Shown here in pieces: positions 45,801 to 56,720 of a DNA stretch of 64,000 nucleotides. How positions within the stretch are numbered: position 1 is the first letter of the stretch; every line of letters begins with the position of its first letter. The position numbers and the translations under genes were made by a program. Under the pieces are notes generated by a model. That model did no database searches. It saw only the letters and a list, made by a program, of their open reading frames with translations, and was not told where the DNA came from. Location of the stretch: assembly GCA_038030265.1 (NCBI GenBank), contig CM075943.1, forward strand, positions 39,184,001-39,248,000. The letters are read 5' to 3'. The DNA comes from Corythucha ciliata. Taxonomy: Eukaryota; Arthropoda; Insecta; Hemiptera; Tingidae.

Positions 45801-47366
45801 CAGCCCATTCCGTGAATTTTTCGGTTGATGCCTATAATAACGGACAACGGCTGTCCTAATGAGCCTCTTCCTCCTCATCCTCCTCCTCCTCTTCCTCTTC
45901 CTTCTGGAAATTGAAAGCGGGAATATGAAGAAGAAGAAAGTGAATACAAAAGGAAGTCATTTCTTCTAAATTTAGAATTCCACGCTGACGGCCGTAAAAT
46001 GGTGATAGGTGGTATGGTCGTGGGAGGGAGGAAAGGATAGATTAATCGAGCTCTTAATTCGCTTGTTTATTAACTTCAATTTGAAAAATGATAGTAAACT
46101 TTTCAAAACGGATTATCAATAGAAACCATAGCCAGGTTGTAGTTAAAATTGAATAAAAGGATATTATTCTTTCTGAAAGGAAATTAAAGAAATTGTAGTA
46201 AATTACAGTCCGCACATAAAATATCGGTTCGGAGCAATTTCGAACCGGCTTTAAATCATCCCTTACGTGTTTCAGGGCAAGGGAAGGAATTGAGAAGGAG
46301 GGGGTTATCGCATATTTTTCGACAGGTTCGCGTGCTCATTCCTGGTAATTTGTAGTAAAAAGAGAGAAATTCCAGCATTAACACATTTCTAGCGTGTGCT
46401 ATTTTATTCATTCGAGCGCAGTTCCCCGCTTTGAAACACATGCCAAAGCCATGAAACGCGTGTTTTTCATCACCTTTATAATCCTTAATTATTCCTTGGA
46501 TATACAGAATGGCTGTGCTTGGTTAGTAAGGGGGATCATGACACGTCCGAGGGACAATTAATTTATGTAAATGGAAAAGTGAAGTCACTGTCGTATCAAG
46601 AGAAGCTCTCTCCATTTATTCATAAAACTGGGTATATGGGGGTAGGACTATATTGACGTTTATTTGTGTCCAAATCGTAACTCAACACAACTTTGACCAC
46701 TTTCAAAGTTCGAGTAATGAGATTTTAACGTCTCAGGTTGGGGGGTAGAAATAAAAAAAAAATCAATTTCAAGTTCCTTTCTGAATGAAAAAGTTGGCGA
46801 ATTTATTATTCTCACGACCAAACTAATAAAAAGTTAGCGCGTAAGTTGTAATAAGCTTCCCTCAAGCCCGCGGTCCTTAAACTTACTTTACAAAAGAAGT
46901 TAAATTGATCGCACTCTTTTTTTTAAGGCTACGGTATAGGGAAAATCCCATCCTACCCCTTTAAACTCTCCTTTTTCGAAAACTGTAAACTTGTTACTGT
47001 CAATAAGACTTTTTTCTTTTACTGGAATCGTTTTGCCCAAAGTTTCGGTAGCATTGTTTTGTTAAAAACCAATAAAATCTCACCTAAAGACGGATAGAGC
47101 TGATCGAGGAAAATTCTGTAGCTCAAATAGACGAAATCTCCCTGATGACCGCACGGTTTTGACTGTTGAGTCCAGGGTGTGTCCCTGTAGACTGGATGAG
47201 GGAGTCCGACGCGAATGTGCGGCGTTTCACCGTGAGCGGGCACGGTGCTGTGGCCTGGAACGCACGTATCCGGCCAGTTGTCCGGAACGAGGACTGTAAC
47301 GCTTTTCCAGGAGGCTCGACCGCGAAGCGAGCGATACACGGCGTCTGAACCTTTTGACAGGGCGCT
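30922..47366 (-). CDS. CLCA-family protein, eleven exons, 5' end missing
   Basis: Exons in gene order: 47366-47084, 40415-40259, 38078-37872, 37779-37668, 37592-37362, 37284-36949, 36817-36590, 36510-36355, 36268-36151, 36080-35922 and 32192-30922. All phases agree, giving 1085 visible residues. The match to calcium-activated chloride channel regulators is clear: SWKSVTVLVPDNW (N-terminal domain), EWAKFRYGVFDE (protease motif region, 101-112), VDKFCDASSHDRFAPTKQNN with NMC (cysteine-rich block), a VWA domain at about 238-400, beta-sandwich and fibronectin-III-like segments, and a transmembrane helix at 858-881. CLCA proteins are known as secreted or membrane self-cleaving metalloproteases that modulate TMEM16 chloride channels. 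Here HEXXH reads REWAK and the VWA metal site is degraded. A 204-residue tail follows the helix and ends in VTMV. Signal peptide and about 60-70 N-terminal residues are not found. Confidence 0.9.
32193..33290 (-). repeat. CLCA intron 10, degenerate family E units
   Basis: Diverged repeats contain phrases such as CTTGCAATTTCG and GGCCCGAAACTG, and a longer recurring block around GGCTAGCCCGGGTTCCGCGG. Similar text returns at about 54880-55700. Confidence 0.5.
33291..34620. repeat. Family B array with an orientation switch
   Basis: Up to about 33660 units read in the plus direction (TTTTAGCCGCGAATTAGCGC). From about 33730 they read in reverse (GCGCTAATTCGCGGCTAAAA). The two halves form an imperfect long inverted repeat. 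Frames here are shadows. Confidence 0.65.
34621..35921 (-). other. Rest of CLCA intron 10, unassigned
   Basis: Mixed sequence with a C-run at about 34780, pyrimidine-rich patches at 35260-35420 and no gene signal. The minus-strand frame at 35704-36090 runs out of exon 10 into this intron and is only real above 35922. Confidence 0.4.
38079..40258 (-). other. CLCA intron 2 (visible numbering)
   Basis: A 2.2-kb intron between the protease-motif exon and the cysteine-rich exon. It holds an (AAC)n microsatellite of 13 units at 39811-39849, poly-pyrimidine patches and no recognised gene or bounded element. Confidence 0.5.
39811..39849. repeat. (AAC)13 microsatellite
   Basis: Perfect CAA/AAC trinucleotide run, read directly. 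Confidence 0.95.
40416..42035. other. CLCA intron 1 (visible numbering), 3' section
   Basis: AT-rich intron sequence between the CLCA protease-motif exon and the direct repeat at 42036. No gene, array or element with ends was found. Short T and A runs are frequent. Confidence 0.4.
42036..42400 (+). repeat. Direct repeat, left of the zinc-finger gene
   Basis: It shares with 44920-45320 a colinear series of phrases: a TTTCAAGGGTTTA segment, AACATAATTCCACG, GGCGCACTTAACCA, then hairpin units and CCGAAAATCGCTTCGAAACA. Orientation is the same in both copies. Identity looks about 85%. Two hairpin units lie inside (42129-42196 and 42283-42357). Confidence 0.7.
42129..42357. repeat. Two hairpin units, imperfect
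   Basis: Units at 42129-42196 and 42283-42357 follow the plan GAATAGAATGTGCTGGGAGC, a loop of about 22 bases containing GGAGGAATTTT, then GCTCCCAGCACAT and ATATTCTCC. Both have several mismatches in one arm. Confidence 0.75.
43420..44028 (+). CDS. Intronless six-finger C2H2 zinc-finger protein
   Basis: The 202-residue frame carries six C2H2 fingers at about 39-59, 67-87, 95-115, 123-143, 151-171 and 179-199, each C-X2-C-X12-H-X3-H. Linkers are of the TGEKP or TDEKP kind. A degenerate finger remnant (C9...H18...H22) precedes them. Such arrays usually bind DNA in the nucleus; no BTB, KRAB or other effector domain is seen. The ATG at 43420 opens the frame just before the finger remnant. A TATATA word lies at about 43256, and AATAAATAAA at 44121-44130 gives a plausible polyadenylation site. 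The gene has no introns and sits antisense inside a CLCA intron, which fits a retrocopy or a transposed cassette. All finger residues are intact, so it is not an obvious pseudogene. Confidence 0.85.
   Translation: MDPYLQVKCNRESEFNEHLQTHSVGEKCFNSSPMPLFSCPQCEFKCAIKSILDKHLRTHTGEKPYNCAHCDYKAANRTTLVRHVRTHTDEKPFNCKLCDYKAARKDQVILHLRMHTDEKPYNCPRCDYRTAHQSNLIRHVRTHTGEKPYNCANCDYKTGHRSTFTRHVRTHTDEKPSNCPHCGYKAVQKGQLARHLRTHTGQ
44121..44130 (+). terminator. Polyadenylation signal of the zinc-finger gene
   Basis: Two overlapping AATAAA hexamers lie about 95 bp after the stop codon. Confidence 0.6.
44188..44307. repeat. 120-bp near-perfect palindrome
   Basis: Arms of about 53 bp (44188-44240 and 44254-44307) flank a 13-base loop. 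They share AAGGTGTTTCGAACATGTTC and its complement and have only one or two mismatches. Each arm carries GAACATGTTC, itself palindromic. It lies just after the polyadenylation signal of the zinc-finger gene. Confidence 0.85.
45006..45080. repeat. Hairpin unit, near-perfect 25-bp stem
   Basis: The arm CCAGGAGAATAGAATGTGCT with GGGAGCT pairs with AGCTCCCAGAACAT and TATATTCTCCTGG; the loop is about 22 bases. The outer 11 bases of the stem are perfect. Confidence 0.85.
45219..45289. repeat. Hairpin unit, 25-bp stem
   Basis: AGGAGAATAGAATGTGCTGG through GAGC pairs with GCTCCCAGCACATCATATTC; the loop again contains GTCGACGGAGGAATT. It is the copy closest to the consensus. Confidence 0.85.
45386..47083. 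other. CLCA intron 1 (visible numbering), 5' section, unassigned
   Basis: A GAGGAG-type purine tract on the minus strand at 45855-45905 follows an acceptor-like TTTCCAG and would encode an acidic run ending at a stop. It could be a last exon of an unknown antisense-oriented gene, but a simple repeat is the better reading. Nothing else is recognised. Confidence 0.3.
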
Positions 47367-48949
47367 CTGAAAAAAACAACATGAAAGAAAATATGAGAAA
47401 AGTGTGCGATGAAAACAGATTTGATTCTGGGAAGTATATACGCATACAAATTTAGGGCAATTATTATCAAAAAATAATATCAATTGCGTCTTTCTGCCTT
47501 AATAAAAGATTTTTCCTTTAAAGTGAAGACCGTTACACAATTGAGGAGGGAAAATTTCCAGTTTTTAACGAGCCCCTTCATTTTCTAACAATCAAGCTCT
47601 TTTTCCAACCCCCGATCGGATAAGAGTTACACGATAATCTAAAAATAATATTTTTTACTCAATAATTTTGTAACAAAAATCCTTATTATTGTTGAATTCA
47701 TATCATTCCCCCCTCCATCACCACCACCAAACTCAAACACAATGAACAGCGTAATGAACCTTTCGGGGAAGCATACCACGAAGACCACGACTTTTAGTTA
47801 GGGCAACAGCGTGCACTACTCATCTTGATTCTATTTTTTTCTCATCTGTAGCCGATTTATCACGAACTTTTTTTCTCTCTCTTTTGTGGAATCAATTGAA
47901 CCACGAAAAAAATAGAGCGAGAGAGCGAATTAGGTCGCCGCAAAAAAAACACAAAAAACAAAGCCCGCTATACAGAAGAAGTAAAACACTGGAGAAACAA
48001 AACAATTCGGGTCTTCTGTTGATTCGAAAACATGGGGATTTGTGAAATGGCATTAACACTATAAATGAAAACCAAGCCCGAAGAATAAAAACACCGTTTG
48101 AATGCACTCTTCAACTTTAAACCTATATCTCGTATCGAATTTTGGCGGGGCATGGCGAGGGTGGGAACTGAACATACATAGCCCTTTATCTTTCTTTCTT
48201 GTTTCAAGGGCTCTGTTGGGCCCACTATTTTATGTTTTATCTTTTGAGAGAGGGGGCCGGACAAGAGATGCTGGTGGTTTAAGGTGAGAGGGGTTGGGAG
48301 GGGGCTCTTTCAGTGACCGTGTGAGAACGCGCTAACAAGGCTCTGACTATAGGGTGGCTCTTGGGGGTGGATTCCCCATCAACAGAAAATGGCTATTACG
48401 TCTAATACAGACAATGTGACAACGAAAATACAATTTTAAGCCTTTGAATTTCATTGTTAATACTCCCCGAAACTGAATATTAGAATCTCAAGTTGAAAAT
48501 TTAGCCCCTTTATAGAAATATCACTACACACCCAGAAACCGTAATATGTAATTGAACCGTAGATTCTAATTATTGGGAAATTTTCAAGACAAAACTACCA
48601 GTTTCCAGTGTGAAATATTTCATTGATAATGATTTAATGAAGATTCATTAATAGGCGATTCAGGTGCCTCATATAGTCTTATTAGGCCGGAAAACTCGGA
48701 TTTTCGTGGCCGTAGAATGTTAGTTTCAGGGATGGAATTTTCGATTATGGAAGCAGTTGAGTAAAACTACGATTTTGGGCGAAAACCGGGGATTTTGGCC
48801 CAATTTTCAACTTTGAACAGGAAAAGGTCGTTTCCAGCGAGGATGGTTAGATTTTGGGTTTAAACTTCGCGATTAAATTGACGTGTACCGCACGCCTATA
48901 GTGCGTTTATGCGCGAATAATTCATTTGTGATGAATTTCCCAGCTTTGT
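47367..48949. other. Upstream of first visible CLCA exon, unassigned
   Basis: This should be CLCA intron sequence, because the first visible exon opens at an acceptor (TTTTTTCAG on the minus strand) in mid-domain. I searched for the N-terminal exon and did not find it. Confidence 0.45.
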
Positions 48950-49415
48950 ACGTTCAAATTCTACGGTAAAATTGGGATTCAAGTCAGCAAAAAAACGTAA
49001 AAATATGATTTTGAAGAAGTAAAGCACGTGCAATTTGGATTTTCGCAGATAGAGGCAAAAAAAGTTCTTTAGCGAGCCAAATATGTGAAACGGATCATGT
49101 CAATGAGGCGACCCCCCAAAATTGAATTTTCAGTTGGCCAAACCCCGCAAAAATGATTCTCTTGTCAGAAAATCCCGCGAAATTGGCGTTTAAGTGAAAT
49201 AATCGCAAAAATGGTTTATTAGTATGGGCTAAATCTGCGTAGTTAGTTTTTGAATGAAGCAACTACGCGAAATTGGGTTTTCAGCAAAACTTATTTTTAA
49301 CGAACTACAGATCCTGGAAAATGACTATTTTTGCGAGTAAAACGTATACAAAAATGGGGTTTTTAATAAGCCAGACCCCGCGAGAATTTTTTTTTCTGGT
49401 GTGAAAAATATTCAC

Positions 49416-49463
<48 letters not shown>

Positions 49464-50739
49464 AGACAGAACCGAGATTTTTTATTTTTTTTTGCAAACT
49501 AATTTTCAGATCCGACTCAATTCTTCTCTAAATGAAATCGTCGTTTTATTTTCCTCGCAGCAGGGCGAAAAGAAAACTGGGAAAAAAAAGGCAATTCTTT
49601 TTACTACGCATCGACCGCCCTTTTTTCCTTAATTAAGCAATTTCAATAATGCTCTTGGCATTTCTTCTTTTATGGGTTTTAAAGCAACACAAATCCGCAA
49701 ATTGGTTTTTTAAGTGATCTACTGGACCCACGAAAATGTGGTTTTAGCGAGAAAAATCTGCAAAAATTTGTTTCGATTTAGGCAACCCCGTTAGATTATG
49801 GTATTTCAGCAACAAAAAAACCGCGAAATAGGGTTTGTACCCGCAAAATTGCGATTCTTTGAGAGCGAAATCCGAGAAATGCAGTTTAGTGAGCAAGACC
49901 CGCAAAAATGGTTTTTTTAGTGTTCAAAAAATATCTGTGAAATCGAATTTTCAACAGGCCAAAACCCGCGAAATTGGCGTTCAAGCCAGAAAGAATCGCG
50001 AAAATGCTTGCAAAATCCACGTTATTCGTTTTTGAATAAAGCAAGCCCGCGAAATTTGGGTTTCAGCAACAAAAAAAAAAAGCAAAATTGAGTTTTAGCG
50101 AACTACAGACCCTCAATAATGACCATTTTTGTAAGTGGCGCAACCGCGGAAAAATGGGGTTTTAATGAACCTGACCCGACGAGAATGGTTTTATAGTGTA
50201 AAAAATATCCGCGAAATGTTTTTTTTTTAATAAGCCAGACACGAGAATTTTGTTTTTTACGTGATCTAGGACCACGAAATGCTTTTGGCGAGAACAATTC
50301 GCGAATTCAATTTTTTAGTGGGGAAAATCAGTTTTTTTTGTTTTTTTTTTTATAGTGAGCCCGAGCCGCTGAAATGGTTTGTTGGTGAGAAAAATCCACA
50401 AAATTGGTTTTTCAATCAGGCAACATCGGGGGAGTTGTTTTTTTAGCAACGAAAAACCGCGAAATCGGGTGACGTGCTATACCCGCGAAAGTGACCAAGA
50501 ACGTCTAAAATATTTTTTTAGCTATCAAGAGCTGCGAAAATTGGTTTTCAATGAGCCAGACCCTAGAAAATGTTGTTTTAATTAGCAAAATCAGTGAGAA
50601 TTGTTTTTGAATGATGCGTTTTTTAGCAATAAAAATTCGCGAAATTGATTTTAATGTGAGCCACAGACCCGCGTAAATTGGCGAGAACAATCCGCGAAAT
50701 TGAATTTTTAAAATGAAATCCCGCGAACCAAACCCACTA

Positions 50740-50775
<36 letters not shown>

Positions 50776-50887
50776 GAGAATATTCGGCGAAATTGGTTTT
50801 CGGCAACAAAAAACCACGAATTCCCTAAAAAAAAAATCAGTGGAATAGTTTTTTCAGAGAGCGACATCCGAGAAATCTTTTTTTTTT

Positions 50888-50919
<32 letters not shown>

Positions 50920-51020
50920 TTTTTTTCCTTTTGTGAGGAATACCCGAGAAAATGGTTTTTTGGTGTGCAAAATGTCCGCGAAATAGGTTTCGGTTGGGAC
51001 CGAAATGGTGATTTTTAAAG
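48950..51020 (+). repeat. Minisatellite family C, long array
   Basis: About 2 kb of units resembling CCGCGAAATTGGTTTTT and AGTGAGCAAAAC, interrupted by a 43-base T run (49417-49459), a 178-bp duplicated segment (49496-49673), another long T run near 50744-50773 and a (CTTT)n tract at 50889-50920. Confidence 0.7.
49496..49673 (+). repeat. 178-bp duplication, copy 1
   Basis: About 97% identical to 54078-54256 in direct orientation. It begins AAACTAATTTTCAGAT and ends GGCATTTCTTCTTTTAT. In between lies TTTTCCTCGCAGCAGGGCG. It interrupts the family C array. Confidence 0.9.
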
Positions 51021-54000
51021 GTTTTGAGATCATTAAGGGTGTGGGGTGTCGATTTTCATGTAATTTTAAGCAGGATCTTGTTAAAGTGATGAATAAAAGA
51101 CCCATGTGTAAAATTGCAGCAATTTTACACATTGTAGGACTACACCGAAAGTAGAAAAATTAATATTTGTTGATTGACATTTATGGGAGCTGATCTGGAG
51201 GATCAATCGTGGGGGGGGGGGGCGTCAGCGCAGGAAAGTGTTTCAGCACGAGGTGGCGACGGAAAAAAACGCTGCCGTCGTACCACGCGGTAGAACCGCC
51301 TTGTTTGAACAGCCCAAATGCGGCGTGTGAACAGAAAGGCGGCTGCGTCCCAAGAGTTAGAGGATCCTGCTCCTCCTGCATGGCAACGCGGATGGAACGT
51401 GACTATTTTGGCCGAGAAAAGAGGTTTTTTATTAAAATCCATCAACTTTCAGAAACAGTGATAATCGGACAAAGAAAATTGACATTAGAATGACGGAGCC
51501 TAAAGACTGTCCTGTCCATTATAGCCACTACATCCAACAGTAAACACCTCCGCCATGCATATACGCTCGGCGCGGAAAACTGCCAATTTATGTCCAGGAC
51601 TGGTCGTTGATCCGCCTGAACTTCTGATATATTATGATGTCTTTTTCAGTTGAGTGGCCGTCAAAAAAGGAAGTGCACGAGGGATAGTGGGAGGGGGCGT
51701 GTGTCGTGCTAATTTGATGCACCACGATGATTATGTAGGAAATTATTATACGCGCTCTTTAATATATGACCGACTTCACGGACTACTTCCCTCCCCCCTC
51801 CTCCTTATTTCAACCTTGAAATTGAGACGCCTCATTCAAAACGAAACCTCATTCAAAATTAAGTTTTTCAGCCCTCTCCCTCTGTAGACGAGGCGGTAAA
51901 AGATTCAAACCAAACGCTATGCAGTTAACTGTTTCTTTAATTAAACGATCTGCTCTAAAACTTACGAAAACCGCTCTCAGAGTTTAATTTCTCTACTTAA
52001 TTAACTTATTCCTGAAATACAGTGAGTTTGACTCTTCTTCCCTGTTAGCTTATCATAAAATAAACGGCCCCTATATTCTATTTTCGCATCTTCCCGCCGA
52101 TTTAAAAGGATAAAATGTCTCTCAGGAGTTCAGGACGCTCATTGAGCACGGGATGATGCAGGGTTTTTTTGTTTTTTTTTCGCTTGGCCTACAACATTTT
52201 GTAGGATCATTATTGAGAAAAGTGTAATTTCACTTCTACAAAGCGATTGACATAAAAACAACGACACAACGTTCAAAACCTCATTTTTAAAAAAAATTCG
52301 GGACGTCCCACCAGTAAAATAAGTAACAAGTGAGAGAAAACGATTGATGAGAGGCTTTCTTGGGTCACGGTTTTCTTCTTTTAACTACTAACTCAGCTTT
52401 AGTTAAACCGTTACTTTTTTCCTCGTAAAGAAAAAAAAATTGTTAGTTTTTTACCGCTTGATGATTCTAACTTAATATTAAAACCAATGTTTTTCGCCTG
52501 GACTACTACAATAAGCTGTATAGTATCTTCATAAAGGTGAACCAAAATCCTGTTTTTAAACTCGATTAGTACCCTCTTCACTCCCATCGCAACTACTTTT
52601 CTTTCTTCATTCAATTTGACGCAGGAAAGTCGACACTACGAGCCAATTTTAGCCACCTTTCCCCCCCTAAGAAATTTGATAACTTAATTTTTCCCAGCAC
52701 CTCATAATCAACCTGTGTTTTTGCCTCTCTGAATCTCCTAATACAAACGCCTTTTATGCTTTTTTTTTATCATTCTGGTATGCCCTACGGTAGCCTTTTA
52801 TAAACGAGCATGATGAGGGGGTGGGAGGAATGGTAATTGTCAAAGAGAGAGAACAACAGAACAAAACTAGCCACTGTCGTCACATCATTGATAAATTGAC
52901 TAGCGTCAAACCATTAGTCTTCTTTGTCAAACATTCCTTTTGAGTCATTTTTTATCCAGTTTACCCAGTCAGAGTTCTATTCTTAAGAGAGGCCATCTCT
53001 TTTAGGCAATGGTACCTACCACACATTCGGTATTTTTTTCTTCTTTAAATTAGGTCACAAAAGAAAGATAGTGGGAGGGGGGAGGGAATGGCTTTTGATC
53101 AAATTTTGTGATGTTGTACTCCCTTTAGAGACCCCTTTTTTTACGCAATGGCGCGAAGTAGCACTATGCCTTATGTTATTTCATTTTCTGCGTCCCCTGA
53201 GAAACGAGACACCCTGCAGTTGAGGGTCAAAGCTAAAAGCCTCTGCTCGATGAAAAATTGATATGCTCGGCGTCCTGTGTCCACCTCGCTACTTCCATCC
53301 TTTAATTTATTCATCTCAGAGCCGAATATTCCCTGTACCTACCCCCTAGTCCACTCAACCGTCGTTACTATTCTTCAATTCAAAAAAATTGTTATGATCC
53401 GGTGAGCCAACCCTCTTCGATTAATTTGCATTCCCTGGACTGGCTGAATGAAATGAAGACAAAACGATGCAATCCTTTTTTTTCACGAATAAGAAGCCTC
53501 TCTAGGAAATAAGTGATGAAAGAAGGATAGAGGGGGGGGGGAGAATATTCATGAATGAAAACGAGCTTTTGTAAAAGGCGGTTTCCCATCGTCTTGAATT
53601 TAAGCTTCAAACTCATCCCAAGTCCTCCTTTCCCCTCCTCAATCTTTCACGTCCGGCCCATGAATATTGAAGAAGGAGAAAACGTTGTAAGGAGCCTTTT
53701 CCTAGGGTAAAGGGGTAAAGGAGAAAAAGGACGACAAACCAGTCCCTGGACTAAAATAATAGAAGTGCGAAGACACAGCATGTTTGGTGTTCTTGGTCGT
53801 AGATGGACATGGGGGGAGGGTGTACAGGAGGCTTCTCACCGGCTTCCCTCCAAGTAATAAAGCAATCTCTTTAAAAAAAAAGAGAGAGAAAAAAAAAGAG
53901 GGCGCGAAGGATGATGAGGACCCCCTCTGTCTGAATAGAAGAAGCTTTGTGCACTAAGTATGACATTAGCGTGATGAATGGACGACAATCTTTTGTCGGG

Positions 54001-54077
54001 TTCCCTCCTCCGGTCTACACTCTGCTTTCTTTGTCCACGGTTGGACACACACAAAGACGACACTGCTTGAAAATTTA
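51021..54077. other. Unassigned 3-kb stretch
   Basis: A GC-rich patch at about 51210-51420 has open frames on both strands but no domain I recognise. The remainder is AT-rich with pyrimidine or purine tracts and G runs at about 51210 and 53531. No bounded element was found. Confidence 0.35.
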
Positions 54078-54256
54078 AAAACTAATTTTCAGATACGACT
54101 CAATTCTTCTCTAAATAAAATCGTCGTTTTATTTTCCTCGCAGCAGGGCGAAAAGAAAACTGGGGAAAAAAAGGAAATTCTTTTTACTACGCATCGACCG
54201 CCCTTTTTTCCTTAATTAAGCAATTTCAATAATGCTCTTGGCATTTCTTCTTTTAT
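54078..54256 (+). repeat. 178-bp duplication, copy 2
   Basis: Direct copy of 49496-49673 with a handful of substitutions. It lies about 110 bp upstream of the possible small gene at 54366. Confidence 0.9.
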
Positions 54257-54365
54257 TTATAACAAAATGAAAAATTTTAATTTTAAATCGAGTTAATTAA
54301 AATATAATGATTACTTCTACTGTAAAAGCCCCGTGCATTAGTGAACCTGAGGAACCACCGTTAAT

Positions 54366-54606
54366 ATGCCTAAAAAGAAATTGAAGGCACAGTGTTTGAA
54401 CAGGCGAAATAAGGATCCACAAAAAAAAAAGGAAAAATTATTCACGGCCGGCGAAACACAATTTTACAAGGTAATTGAAAAATGTAATTTATATTTTGCG
54501 CTTCCCGGAAACCTATAACGCAATAATTGTGCAGGTGAGCGAGGAACAGTTAGGGTTGACCGCTTGTACGATCGACTGTTGCACACTAAACAATATTCAA
54601 TGGTAG
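54366..54606 (+). CDS. Possible small two-exon gene, 58 residues
   Basis: Exon 54366-54470 starts MPKKKLKAQCLNRRNKDP, is lysine-rich and ends at AAG|GTAATT. A 64-bp GT-AG intron ends TTGTGCAG. Exon 54535-54606 continues VSEEQLGLTACTIDCC and stops at TAG. The intron length matches the short introns of RBM48 and LARP7, and the join keeps the frame. I do not recognise the protein. The very basic N-terminus could be nuclear or ribosome-associated, but this is a guess. It lies within presumed CLCA intron sequence on the opposite strand. A chance reading frame remains possible. Confidence 0.3.
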
Positions 54607-54879
54607 AAAAACACCCTCATTTGTTTTTCTTTTCATTTTTTTAATAAGCCAAATGTGCTATACTGGGTGCGGCTGTAGGCTGCATGCTGACCTCAGCCAA
54701 TCATCTCGCGGGGGAATCACTGATGGCTGATGGAAGAAACTAACCAGTTGTTTTGAAACAGAGAAATTCACCCTCCCCATCCCACCAACCCTTCCAGGAC
54801 TGACCACTCAAGCAGAAAACTGCAGATATCAGAATATTATTGGTTTTGCTGTAAAACGTGTGTTCAAGTCCACAAAAAG

Positions 54880-56720
54880 CAAATTTGACTCGATAATTAA
54901 ATGGCAACCAAAGTGGCTTTTTGAACGTGAAACTTGTAAGGCCGTAAATTTATTAGTTTGTAATTTGTCGAATAACTTGAAATTTTGCTACGCTCGGAGA
55001 CAAAAAGCAGCGAAATTACAAGTTTCAAGTCTAATTGTCGGCGAAATAGCACGTTTTTGGTCTTTGCTTTCGCGAAATGCGTCAACGTTCAGGGGTCCCA
55101 TCTTTACAGTGGGGTGTGGAATCCAGCCAAGCCGGTACCGATAACGCCAAAATCTTGATGAATAGCCTCAAAATTACAGCTTTCGAGGATAAATATCTTC
55201 GAAATTGTAAGTTTTAGGTCTAAATATTCTAAAAATGGCGATGTTATGGGCTTTAATTTTCTCGAAATTGCAAGTTTCGGGATTTTTGTTTTTTGTTTCT
55301 TATCCTTCAATGGCCGCGGAATCCGGGCTAGCCGGCCACGAAGTCAGAAGATAATTTCAAAATTTCAGAGCTAATTGTAAGTATATATTGACAAAATTGG
55401 AAGTTCTTTGGCTGAAAATTCACAAAATCACTAGTTTCTGGTCTCTATTTACGGCAAATTGCAAATTTTACGGCGTTTTTTCAGTGAACGATGAACCCGG
55501 GTTAACCGGCTCCAAAGCCTGGAAGATATTGTTTCGGGTATAAATATTCGCAAAATGACTTGTTTCGTGGAATAGCAAGATTCAGGCTCCTTTCAATGAG
55601 CACAGCGGAACCCGGTTTAGCTGGCCACGACAGGAATAGCCGCAAACTTCCAACATTTCGGAGCTAAATATCCGCGAAATTGGATGTTTCCTGGTTGAAT
55701 ATGAGTTTGTGTAATTTAAAACCCTAGTTTCTCGGGTATGGCTATTCAAAAAACCCATTCTCACGGATTTGACTAAAAAAAAAAACATTTTCACGGTTTG
55801 GCACTTCTAAAGCTCGGTGCACACGACGCAATTTTCGAAGCATGTTTACATGGAGGGTGAACAAAAAATATGATCCCCGGTAGTGACCGGATGGTTTTCA
55901 AAACAGGCAGGCAATCCTCCTTCAAAAAATGCATCGTGTGCATGGGGCTTAAGAATCAATTTCACGGGGTTTGCAATTTAAAACCCAAATTTTACGGGTC
56001 CTTGAAAAAATCCAAAATTCAATTTCGCGGTCTTCAATCCCAAAAAATTCGATATCTCAGTGATTAGTCACTAAAATACCAATTCCCACTAAACTAAAAC
56101 CACCAATTTCGCAGGGATTTAGCTCTTATTCTCGTGAATCGGGCAATAAATGAAACCAATTTATCAGGTTTGGCTCTCCTGGAAATGAATTTCGCGGGAT
56201 TTCGTTATTGGAAATCCATATTTCAATAGCTGATCGCTTTTTAGAAGTAAATTTAGCGGATTTGGGTCGACACAATTATTATTGTGCAGTGGGCCTGCAC
56301 CCTGCCTACCCGAGCCCGAAGGGCTCAAGCCGTTCCCAGCTCATACGCCATGCCACAAACCTATCTACGGCATTCACAAACTGAAGGACTCGGACCCCCT
56401 CGGCCCTCGAGAATGTCCGAGGCTTTGGGTCGACATTAGTATGGGGTTTTCATCTTGAAGAAAGCAATTTCACGCGCCTGGCATAAAAAAAAAAAAAGTG
56501 AAATAAACTCTTCTCAAAATCAATTTCGAGGCTTTGGCTCTTCTCGAATCAAATTTCGCGGGTTCAGCTCTTTTAGATCATCAATTTTGCCAGTTTGGCT
56601 CACTCATAAAACCAATTTTGCGGGTTCGACTCTCCAAATTTGTCTCGTTTTGGTTTTTCGAAAGACCAATTTCGTGAGCTTGGCGCCGCGAATGACTGCT
56701 CTGTCAAATTCTTTGTGGGC
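54880..56720. repeat. Family E then inverted family C units
   Basis: From about 54880 to 55700 units resemble those of CLCA intron 10 (AATTTCGAAACT, GCTAGCCGGCCACG). From about 55750 to 56700 units read ATTTCGCGGGTTTGGCTCT, the reverse of family C. A GC-rich insert at 56283-56430, with a GAGCCCGAAGGGCTC hairpin, breaks the array. Confidence 0.55.

Noticed and set aside
45855..45905. Acidic last exon on the minus strand
   Set aside because: A simple GAGGAG tract explains it, and no upstream exon of a partner gene is visible.
48950..51020. CRISPR-like alternation of short repeats
   Set aside because: Units are diverged throughout, with no constant repeat and unique spacer pattern, and the genome is eukaryotic.
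51181..51493. GC-rich patch with open frames on both strands
   Set aside because: Neither strand gives a protein I recognise, and the frames end in repeats. Noted only as a composition island.
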